DNA of 64,000 nucleotides from Cenococcum geophilum 1.58 (taxonomy: Eukaryota; Ascomycota; Dothideomycetes; Gloniales; Gloniaceae), in assembly GCA_001692895.1 (NCBI GenBank), contig KV748191.1, forward strand, positions 2,232,001-2,296,000, in the 5' to 3' direction. The first letter of the stretch is position 1, and the number at the start of each line of letters is the position of its first letter. This document shows, one piece after another, positions 33,201-43,204 of this stretch. Below the pieces are notes generated by a model. That model did not search any database. It was not told the DNA's origin and saw only the letters and a list, made by a program, of their open reading frames with translations. Both the position numbers and the translations under genes were made by a program.

Positions 33201-36200
33201 ATACTTATGCATATTAAAGAATAAAATGAGTATAATATGCCCTCTTCTTGGCCTCTAAAAGTGTTTTAGAAGACAGATACCCTATTTAGGCGTGTTTTGT
33301 TACGAATATTTAGACCCTTAACTATAAAACTTTTATCACGAGCAAATTACAGTAGAGGACTGGGAAAGAATACGTAAATTATAAGAAAAAGTATAATATA
33401 TCTATGATATTATGCTACTATATCTAAGTTATAATATAGACGTCGCGAACTCTTATATATTTCCTTAGCGATTTAATAGAATTAAATTAAGATAATATTA
33501 AACGAAGAGACATAAACACGTAAGATATTTATTTATATTATCTATTTTTATTAACATATATATAGGCTTTATAATAGTATTTGTTATATATTTTAGNANT
33601 ANATTGCCTATATAGAGNAGAGTGCTAGTTNTAAGCNATATCTTTATATTNTAAAGTACACNGTTAGTNTCTAATAGATNCTAAATATATTACTACTATA
33701 ACTAAGCTATAACTAGTTACTTATAGATAGACCTGTGGTAAGTATATATTATACTAAGGGAAGTTAAATATAAAACTATAAAAAATACTACTAAAAGTCT
33801 CTTTCTTTAGTTTTAAGATACTTATTAAAATATTTAAGAGATTTACTTAACTAAGGCTATTAGGGTACCCTAAAAACCTATGCAGCGGTAGAGTATAGAA
33901 AGAAAAGATTAGATAATTACGGTAAGTTATTATAATATGTATATAACTATAATATAACTATAATATAACACTAATATATTTAGGTTATAACCACGCCTAA
34001 GGGCCTAGAAAATGGGTACTAGCCCTATATAACATAGAGTTCAATTATATATGGCCAGATAATATTAAGGATTGCCCTTATATTATTTTAACTTCTTACA
34101 GCAAATATACGCATCCTCTAGCGCCTCCGTTAAAGGTTCCAATACAGCTTATTAAAGAACTTTAACAATAAATCTAGCGATAGTTGGGGCTAGGGCTTAC
34201 TCTAAGTATGTTATATCTAAGCTATATTAATGCTCTATTCTTACTTTATTAGGCTCTTTTATATATAGCCCTTTAATAAAAGAGTTTTGCAAAAAATATA
34301 ATATCACTAGCCTTCTAAGCCTTTATTAAAGCCTAGCAAATCTTAATAAGATTTAATATATAATTAAAAAGTAATAGCTTTTATTATTTCTACAANGTTA
34401 AGATATATAAGGGGTAATATTTAAAAAGCATCTGTATTATAAAACTGGTCCTGGATATATATAAGATATATTCCACGAAAATGGTAAGCTAATAATTATA
34501 TGCTTTTAAAAAGGCTAGGTAGAAATACTATCAACGTTAAAAACGTTTAAAATTAATATGTCGTTTAAATGAGTTGGTATAGCTGGGCTAAATAAGGTTA
34601 TAATTGCTATAAATGTCCCTAGAATTAATAAAGGTATTATATAACCCAGTTATATTACGGTTATATCTTTATTCTAATAAGGCTATAGTTATTATACTAA
34701 TAAGAGTTTTTGTAAACCAAGCCATAGGCCAATTAGCAGAGATATATTAACAACTTTTCTATACTATATTCCGCTTATATAAGAATTGCGGCTATCTAAC
34801 TTATTAGAGTTATATCCATAAACGTGGATTTTATGCAGCTCTTATGGATATAGATAGGGCGTAGGCAAAAGGTATTTTATAATGCGTATGTGTTAAAGAT
34901 ATTACTAAAATATATTAGGGCTTGGCCTTTACCTAGTAGATATTAACCCCTTGTAGACCTGGCAGGGCTATATAAAGTCTGCAATTATATATTACTAAAT
35001 CCACATTCTTCACGGTATTTATTAGGTTATTAGAGCCGGAAATATAGGCTAAGATAGTATTAGGCAACATATGGCTTTGATTATGGAGGCTATAAGCCAC
35101 AAGCAATACTATGAAATTTTAGACGCGATTAAAGGTATAGAGATATTATATCCCTAATTAATCTATACTATATCTACATTCTAACATTCATGGTTATAGA
35201 AAAGTATAGTAATAACTATAAAATTATAAACTAGTGTCGATATAAGCGATATATGTGTATTATATCTGGAATAAATCCATATTATAGTAAAATGGATAGT
35301 AATATATTCTCTACAATTATAAAGAATATAAACGCCGTTAAATGCTTCCATTTTTGAGCGAATAATCTTGGGCGTTGATTAAGCCTTTTAGCTGCTATTT
35401 TAATGTTAGTATATCTTATATATCCGTAATATAGTATTATAATAACGATTGTAGTGGACAAAGAATTAATATTTTTAATTTTAAAGTATGGAAGGCGTAT
35501 TATTAGTATGGGATTTCATATATATCGCGAACTATATCTATTGCCGAAAGAATGGCTCTAGTAGAGAAGCGTAAATATATAGATTTATTATAGCTCTAAT
35601 GTGGATATATTGCTAATATAATCTGCTATAGTTCTACAAGTTTTAAAAGAGCTAGAAAAATTAAGAAAACAGGCCCGTACTGGCAAAGGAAAAGCTAATG
35701 CTATATCTATAAGTATTAAAGAGGATAAAGATTTTAATTTTAATAATGTTATATTAGATATATTATCTTCTGGAACTAGTATACGCCCACGGTCGCAATT
35801 ATAAAGTTCGCGAGGCGTACAATTAAAATCTCGCTTATAATCTCTTACCTCTATTTACTCCGGTATATTATATTCTAAATCTTACTAAATTCTATAAAGC
35901 TAATATTTTTTAGTATCCTCTATTACAACATTAAATAATAGGTAGGTTTCGCTCTCTCCTAGGCCTATTTTACCGTTAGGTAGAATTATTTAGATATATC
36001 CTTAATATATCTAGCTTATAAGCTAATTATATCTAGGACATAAGAGTAGCTTATAGTCCTTACTTTATACAACTATTACTTAATAAGCTTAATTCTTACA
36101 ATAGTTAACGCTACAGTAATCCCAATTAAATATTCATAAGTAAAAAGCCCGGGTTTTATATATAGAAGCTGAAGCAAAAGCAATTAAACTATAAAATTGG

Positions 36201-36275
36201 AAGATGGAATTGGAGCTTAGAAAATTAAAATAAGAACTTAGTTAATATAAATTTTTATATTTATAAGTATAAAGG
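33200..36275 (+). pseudogene. Mutator-like (MULE-type) transposase gene of K
   Basis: A plus-strand, intron-containing gene broken by RIP. In order: an N-terminal region with ITVEDWERIRKL and IYDIMLLYLSYNIDVANSYI (about 33350-33460); CPYIILTSYSKYTHPLAPP (34069-34125), a Cys plus HxH-type zinc-binding ending of the WRKY-GCM1/FLYWCH kind found ahead of fungal MULE catalytic domains; HENGKLIIICF (34473 on); FKINMSFK (34546-34569), where the family has Asp before MSFK and G-to-A change gives Asn; INVPRINKGII; VFVNQAIGQLAEIYQQLFYT; and GFYAALMDIDRA(Q)AKG (34829-34876), containing the second acidic site. Later blocks are SIAERMALVEKRKYIDLL (about 35540), a Lys/Glu-rich segment (LKELEKLRKQARTGKGKANA) and a C-terminal coiled-coil-like AEAKAIKL(Q)NWKMELELRK (36172-36230). 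A clear intron runs from GTAAGT at 33931 to a TTTAG near 33992. N bases at 33597-33680 and 34396. The third acidic residue was not located. Confidence 0.75.
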
Positions 36276-36289
36276 GCAGAGGTTATATT

Positions 36290-38450
36290 AAGGTAATTAC
36301 CTAGATAAAGTAATATTATAATGTCTGAGAGAAAGCCTAACCCAAATTCTCTACGCTATGCCTATGCTCCGCGTAATGTTCCATAGCCTATATATAATGC
36401 TTTATAGTGTCTATAATATAACTAGGATATAACCAGCATATATCTAAGATGTATAAACGCCTTAACCTATTTAACCCACACGGTGTAGTCCTCCTTAGCA
36501 TTAAACGACTCCCCATTATTAAAGTCATCTATAACCTCCGGTAGTATTATATTAGGTAAAACGAAGTTCTATTTATAATTAGATCATAGATATATTAGTA
36601 ATATAATTAAAAACTATAAGTATACCTTGTTAAACTAGATATACGTACCCTAATCAGATAAGCATGCTATTTACGTTAGATCTAAGATATAATAGAAATA
36701 TAACTAGCAAACTTACTTTTGCCACTAGTTTTATATAAAGAACATTTCTGATTTTTAGGCTTACTAATAACCTTAAATATCGCGACGCGATTAGGCTATA
36801 TTAAAGTTAGATTATAGTTATATAGTAATTATAACTGCCTAAACTTACCTTGCCCTTAAAGGTTAATGGAATTCTAGAACGGAATATAATGCGCATCTAC
36901 TTAACTGGCTCCTCTATATAATCCGGTTAGATCTATAATATAATAAGATTATAAATAATAATATACCTAGATCTGCTGAAGTTGCTTTACGTTTTCTATG
37001 ACCTTTAGCCGTTAAGGGTGCATTTTTAGCTAGGGGGGCTAAAATATATTAGCAATATATCCTAGATAGAAGAATATTAGTTTAAACTATTATAATATAT
37101 TCCAGCCTTTCTCACTGCTTTACCAATAGGGCATATAACCTGCAGTTCCTTCTTCGTATAAATAGCTCTATAAAGTGTCTTTTAAGCCGCTAAGATAAGT
37201 TAGATCTAGGATATAATATAGATATATAGATAAACATACTATCTAAATTATCTAATTCCAGTTCTTTTCGACCTCTAGGCTTTATACTCCTAATTATATA
37301 GCCTCCACCTTTCTTTATTTTAAGGTTAGAAGGAGGTTATAATGTGGATATATCTAGGATCTTACTGGAAAATGCGACTTAATATGCTTAATTAATCCTC
37401 CACGACTATTTGCGAATTTTTTTTCCTAAGCGCAAATAGTGTGCTCGGCATTTGGATCCTATTATAGTTAGATCTAGGATATAATAAAGATATATAGCAC
37501 TTATAACTTACAGTCTTCCTAATAGCATAATCCCATCTATAGAAAATCTCCTTTAGCAGAATATAGACGAGGAAATATTTGCCGCGGGGCTATATTTAGG
37601 TTATATCTTGGATATAAGCTAGATATATACTAGATATTACCTTAATATAAAAGAACGGAATCTACCCTAGGCGCTTGTTAAGTCTAAGGTACTATGCCTT
37701 GGTGTATTAAGCGGGGGCACCAGAAATACGCCTCTTTATAGTATTTGGCTAAAGAGCAGTATCACGAGTGCTAGAACCCTCGCCCTTACTACTATCCGAG
37801 TCTGGATTAGAATATGGCCTGGAAGCTGCTGCCCTATTCGCCGGAGTGCTATATATAGCTATTATAGTGGCGTCCGGATCTTGCATAGAGTCGCTAGGGC
37901 TACTAAGGACTTCGTTGATAATCTATTAAGGTTAGATTATAGATATAATATAGTTTTATCTAAAATATAACTTATATCTTTTGCGACCTCTATTCTAGTA
38001 AAAGTATTTACCTTCCTATTTTGTAGAAAATTCTCGGTCTATATCCTAATTAGATCCTTTTTATAACCACCAGAAGTCACTTTACCTTATTGCGAAATTG
38101 CGTATTTAGACTATTAAGTGGTGTCTATTCCATATTAGATTATAGATATAACCTAAATATATACCTGCGCTGCTTACATAGGAGTTATTGCAGTTGTTCT
38201 CTGGAGGCTGAAAGGGATTCGGCGGCAACTAATATGGTTAGGTTAGATTATAATAATAATGGGGATAGAATATTAATAAATACCTCTCCTACTCTAGATT
38301 GCTGGTTCTTTAGGCTCTATGGCCACATTAGATCCTTAATAAAACCTTAATATAACCTTAACATAACCTCCTAAAACTTACCTCATCCATATTATTACCG
38401 AGCTCTTTCGAAATCGTATTAGATGGTAGGAAGTATTTAATTAAAGCTTG
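36290..38450 (-). pseudogene. Second gene of K: intron-dense, zinc-finger-like, function unknown
   Basis: Reading the minus strand from about 38450, coding blocks of 27-150 nt alternate with at least 14 introns of about 40-90 nt. Each intron has a GTAAG/GTAT-type donor, a CTAAC or CTAAT branch site and an AG acceptor. The best block is 37918-37630 (Ser/Asp-rich, with NRAAASRPYSNPDSDSSKGE). Then come PRGKYFLVYILLKEIFYRWD and TICA, one RIP stop, EKKFANSRGGLIKHIKSHFP (a finger-like C...H...H pattern). Later blocks include FVLPNIILPEVIDDFNNGES with FNAKEDYTVWVK (about 36580-36460) and AMEHYAEHRHSVENLG (about 36395-36330). Stops in frame are TAG or TAA, which fits Gln/Trp codons. It converges on the transposase. 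I do not recognise the family; an accessory transposition protein is the simplest guess. Confidence 0.6.
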
Positions 38451-38800
38451 TAAACGGCTATAATGACGTTATAATTAAAATATAATTGCGTTATCGACTC
38501 TAAACATAATGCAATAAGAATTTAATTGTGTACTAAGTGAAGCTGTGTCGGAGTTAAAATATCAACACTAGCTGAGGTTTTAGTGCCTTGGCGGGCACTA
38601 ACGGAGCTTTCGGCAATACTGGCCGAGCTATATACTCAAAAATATAGGCTTCGCGTAGGTTGCTGTAAACTACTATAAAAAATATAGGCTTCGCGCGGGT
38701 TACTATAAACCGCCGTAAACCGCATAGGACTATATACGACCACCGTAACCGTATAGTTTGCAGCAAATTGCCGCAAATTACTGTAAACCGCAACAACAAG
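38451..38800. other. K right subterminal region
   Basis: Holds two direct copies of a block of about 46 bp around AAAATATAGGCTTCGCG (38639-38700), plus GCAGCAAATTGCCGCAAATT and related motifs (38700-38795), mirroring the left end. The minus-strand open frame at 38799-38554 is made of these repeats and is not supported as a gene. Confidence 0.75.
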
Positions 38801-38818
38801 CTAAAAAAAAATTTCCTA
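38801..38818 (-). repeat. Right terminal inverted repeat of K
   Basis: 18 bp, complement of the left repeat with the outer CA changed to TA. Confidence 0.85.
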
Positions 38819-39440
38819 ATAATAAGACACTACTTAAATTAAGACTAAATAAAATATATAAACTGCCACTAAAGTATATATAAGGCGTAGGAGAGAGAAA
38901 ACTGCATTAAATATAGGAGACGGAAGGTAAGGGCTTAACAGCTACGGGAATAATTGCATATAAGGTTATATAAATGGAAATAATAAGCAATAAGCTAAGG
39001 GGGCGCAGGTGCCCTTCTAGCGTTTCCTACCTTTAATACTAGGGGGCTAGGCCAGCTAACCTAAGCCTTAATGGGCCAGAAGCGACGCCGCGCGATATTA
39101 CTAGACCGTATAGGGATATAAGGGTCATAAGGGACATAAGGGAGAGGACACCCTATAGGAAGACCCTTATAAACAGCTATAGCAAGCTTAAGACTAGGAC
39201 AATTAAGAATTAGACTTAACGCGGCAAATATAACATTTACAGCTAACTCTTAAAGGGCGTATAGCTAACTAGTAAGAATAAGGGAAGAACTAAAAACAAT
39301 AACAGATTTAGATATAGAAGCGCTAGTAGGAATATAAGATACGGGAATAGAAAGCTCTATATAAAATAAGTAGTAACTAGGGTGTAGATATAAGAGATAG
39401 AAGTTCTAAATATCCTAGAGAAAGTGGAAATAGAAGAAGC
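38819..39440 (+). pseudogene. LINE ORF1 C-terminal part (element F)
   Basis: Resumes ORF1 after K. A finger-like block INCH...SIYKA.ERENCIKY (38866-38926) follows, as in Tad-type ORF1 proteins, where a further CX2C/H finger lies after the CCHC pair. The rest is basic, polar sequence without clear domains. The boundary with ORF2 cannot be fixed. Confidence 0.7.
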
Positions 39441-42400
39441 AAGGAATAATAAAGAGGCGAAAAACCCTCGCTAGGGGTCCGCCACCTATCTATTATATAG
39501 TATAACTATAGTAACACAAACCACCGTCTTATAAGGCCCTTACTAGATAGCCTAGACCTAGAGAAACACTATATCCTTACTATATAAGAGCCGTACTATA
39601 ATACCTACACACAATTAATATACTGCCCCTGAGGATTCTAGCTCCTATATAAACTAAAAGCAGCCACACATATATGCTTTATAATTAGTAAGACTATTAA
39701 CTTATCCTTATAGTTATAGCAGGTAGTTAATCTAGATATTATAGTTATAATAATCCAAATATATAGAGGACCGGTATAAATTATTAATATATATAACCCT
39801 AGGGTTAAAGGGGTCCCACAAATAAAGAATATTATATTAGTAATAAGCTTACTTAAAACCAAAGGCATAGAGTCTATTCTATTAGAAGACATAAACCTCC
39901 ACTACCCGCGGTAGGGGGGTATCTACGTCACTACTAAATAATAGGCAGAGTGTCTACTAAAAGCTATAAACACCTAAGGCCTTAATCTAGCCACCCCCCC
40001 TAAAGCAATTATATAGCAATAAGGATCCGCTAAAAGTATAATTAACCTTATATTTATAGACGAAGGCCTATACTAGAGACTTAAAAGGTATAACCCTAAA
40101 GAAGAATAGGCACTTACTTTAGACTATATCCCTATCTAGATATAGCTAGATTTAGATATTAAGGCGTAACTAAATAGTAAAAGATACGCAATAAGGATGC
40201 TTAAGGCAGACAGCTTCCTTAATATAGTTAAACAATAACTTTAAGACCTAGAAGAAATCTACCTAATACCAAACAAGCGAGGCTTATTAGCCACCCCTAA
40301 GGAAATCAACCAAAGACTAAAAAGGATCTAGGCAGCAATTAAAAACGGGTTAGAAGAGCACTGCCCAGTCTCAAAACCGGGCCCCTATACGCGATATATA
40401 TAGTCCATATAATACGCGGTTCTTATAACTAGCTAATAATAAGCAAGAAGGAAATACTTAAGTAGCTATAACCCTAAAGATAAGAGATAATATAAAGATA
40501 TAAGAAACTAGTTAAAGAATACCCTAAAAAAAAGAAGTAAGAAACAACTAGAGACAATTTATAAATAAGTATACTTTTAACCCGAGCCTCCCCTATAACA
40601 AGGGCCTATAGGCTATAGCAAAATAGGTAAAAAAAAAAGGCAGGGCGACTAGTAGAAGACTTATACTTACTACCCCTACAAAGAGCAGGGGAATTACAGG
40701 CCACTAATAATAATAATAAGAAGGCAAAGATCTTTATAGAAAGGTTCTTCCCCTAACCAGCTCCAGTAGACCTTAGTAATATCACAGGTAAAACACTAGT
40801 AACTCGCCTATAGGTTAACAGCGACATAACAATAGAGGAAATGGCTAGAACTATTGGCCGCCTTTTAAATAATATAGCACTAGGACCAGATAGGATTCTA
40901 AATAAGGCCCTAAAGACCTATGGACCACTTATAGCACCCTAGCTTACAGATATAGCTAGAGCATACTTTACTATAGGCTACTACCCACAACTTAAAAGAT
41001 CTATAACGACGGTTATCCTACAAAAAGAAGGTAAAGCAGATTACTTAATCCCAGGAAGCTACCGCCCTATTGCCTTAAAAAACACCCTTAATAAGATCTT
41101 AGAAAAGGTAATAGCAGACCATATAGCAGACATGGCTAAGGAACACGCCCTACTACTATAGAGCCAAATAGGGGCAAGAAAGAACCACTTAACACTATCA
41201 GCACTTACGCTACTCGCTGCCACTATTAAATCTACATAGGCGATGCAAAGGGACTTTATAGTATTAATACTTAGCCTAAATATTAGTAGCGCCTATAATA
41301 ACATACCCTACAAGCGTCTCCTATATATCCTTAAGGTAAAAGGCTTCCCAGAATAGATTATATAATTTATTTAAGGGTTTATAAGTTAGAAAGAAATATT
41401 ACTAGTCTTTAGCAGATACTAGAGCCCCCCTATTATAGTTATAACAGGAATACTATAAGGATTACCCCTCTCGCCTATACTCTTCCTTTTCTTTATAAGC
41501 AACCTGCTTAACTCCTTTAAAAAAGGGGCAACCTAGGGGATAGGCTTTATTAATAATATAAACCTAATTATATACGGGCTAACAGCTATAGAGAATTGCA
41601 GAATACTAGAGAAAGCTTATAACACCTATATAGAATAGGCAAGACAATATAGAGTCTAATTCTCACTAGAGAAATACCAGCTAATCCATTTTATAAGAAA
41701 ACGTAACTAATCTATAGATCTCTAGCATATAATTTATATCTAAGGCTTTAGGGGTTAACCAGTTTAGGGCCTAAAGGTATTAGGAGTATAGGTAGACAGT
41801 AAGCTCCGGTAGAGCGTATATACGGCATAAGCGGCCCATAAGGGCTAAGTATAATATATCGCATTATCTAGGATCGTTAATTCTATATAGGGTCCATGCT
41901 TCTAGAGGTCACGCCTACTATATATAGTAGTTATCCGGCCAACCATAATATATAGGTCCAGTATTTAGGCCATTAGAGAATCTAAGAAAGGCCCCCCTAA
42001 GTCACTCCTTAAACCACTCTAAAAGGTCTAAATAATCTACCTCTAGAGCATAATAGGCGTATATAAGCGAACGGCCACAGCACTACTTAAAAAGGAAGCC
42101 AATATTCCCCCCCTATAACTATATATTAAAGCCGCCGTAATATAAAGGGTATAAAATAAATATAACTCTAATGTTATAAAGTATATTAAGACACGCCTAA
42201 ATAAACTATAAAGGGACCCTAAGGCGCCCCGTAGGAGAATAAACTAATAACCCTAAAGTAGGGAAGACAAATTAGAGAAATAAGTAAAGAAAGCAGAAGA
42301 AGAATGGTGCTACTTTAGGGCCTAGGCCCATATAGAGGAGGAAGGGAAACGCGTAAGAGGCTAGTAAAGATAATAGTAAAAGAGAGAAAGGAGCTAAAGT

Positions 42401-43170
42401 AGAGCATAAAAGAACGCTAGGAAACTATCTACTATAATATAATACTGGTTAGACTAACGCTAGAGAGGTATATAGGAGTTAAAGATATAAAGACTAACTA
42501 AGGCAAGAGGAACCTAAGCCGTAACATAGTTAACGCTATAGGGGGTAAATACTCTAGGGCTCTAAGAAGGCCTAATAAAGGTAGAAAATATAATAGCAAC
42601 ACTCTTAAGAATAGGAATAATAGGACTAAAAGACTAGCTCTACTAGGTGGGTATCCTAGTAGGTAGCCCAAGATATAAATGTAGCTAGCTAAAACAGACA
42701 CCAAAACATATAATACTGTTATGCCCCTTACGCACCAACTAAGAAGTAATACTCTTAGTAGCTGGCATAGAAAACTATAATATACTGCTCTTAACATAAA
42801 AAGGCCTTAAGGCGGTTACCTAGTAGCTTATTAGCTAAAATATACTAAACTAGTTCCGGGTTATAAGGGAAATAATAATAAAGGGCGGGAGGGGCGAGCA
42901 ACGGGCGCCCCCTAATAACTCTACAGTAGTAGAGTAAAGTATGCAATACTAGCACGTCCGTAGGCTTATTACGGCAGCAGTAGTTCCTAAAGAGGTTAAA
43001 AAGTAAGGTAGTAGGAGCACCACAGGTAACTCGTAGGCGCCCTATAGGCGCCTTATAGGCGAGTCCTAAAAGGCAGGGAGATAGATTATAGGGTTTTCTT
43101 AAATAGAGTTTTTTCCCCATATATATATAAGGAGTAGTCCACGTGGGCCTAATAGGGATCCGAATCGGAC
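39441..43170 (+). pseudogene. LINE ORF2: endonuclease and reverse transcriptase (element F)
   Basis: The endonuclease begins near 39490. TIQEPYYNTYTQLIYCP (about 39574-39624) holds the catalytic Glu; later come INIYNPRVKGVPQIKNI, EDINLHYPR (the GDFNLHHP motif) near 39885, and AKSIINLIFIDEGL (SxxDLxF motif) near 40035. The RT is well kept: GSYRPIALKNTLNKILEKVI (about 41055), LLQSQIGARKNHLTLSALTL, VLILSLNISSAYNNIPYKRL (about 41260-41320) and GLPLSPILFLFFISNLLNSF (41460-41520). The C-terminal domain reads RIGIIGLKDQLYQVGIL and CSQLKQTPKHIILLCPLR (about 42610-42740). Stops are fewer than in E. An RNase H domain was not identified. Minus-strand open frames (39892-39638, 42797-42498, 43120-42845) are shadows. 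Confidence 0.9.
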
Positions 43171-43204
43171 GTTAAGCAATAAATTATTATTAGTAATGTA
43201 TAAC

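Larger units (their letters stand above)
30372..38818 (+). mobile_element. Element K: 8.4-kb Mutator-like DNA transposon inserted in LINE F ORF1
   Basis: Bounded by an 18-bp terminal inverted repeat: CAGGAAATTTTTTTTTAG at 30372-30389 and its complement, with C changed to T at the tip, at 38801-38818. Both ends carry subterminal copies of TTTGCGGCAATTTGCTGC-like repeats and of a GGCTTCGCGCGG block. Inside are five tandem arrays (30455-32285), a MULE-type transposase on the plus strand and a convergent second gene on the minus strand. The flanks ATCATCAG (left) and ATAATAAG (right) could be an imperfect 8-bp TSD, but two mismatches are transversions, so the TSD is not settled. LINE ORF1 resumes in frame after 38818. 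Confidence 0.85.
29150..43192 (+). mobile_element. LINE F: full-length Tad-like non-LTR retrotransposon in H
   Basis: Perfect 12-bp TSD GTAATGTATAAC (29138-29149 and 43193-43204) in the 3' non-coding region of H. Without K it is about 5.6 kb with two open reading frames: ORF1 with zinc knuckles, and ORF2 with an apurinic-type endonuclease and RT. The 3' end AAATTATTATTA matches LINE E. It is less mutated than E. Confidence 0.92.

Noticed and set aside
38090-38350. 86-codon plus-strand frame in K
   Set aside because: Overlaps the minus-strand gene with its splice signals and has no supporting motif.
30372-38818. K as a Starship-type giant element or a hAT transposon
   Set aside because: No tyrosine recombinase was seen and it is far too small for a Starship. 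The CAGG tip would suit hAT, but the protein motifs are MULE-like.
39638-39892. Minus-strand open frames inside LINE F (also 42498-42797 and 42845-43120) and E (27770-27976)
   Set aside because: Antisense shadows of ORF2; equivalent shadows occur at the same place in both copies.
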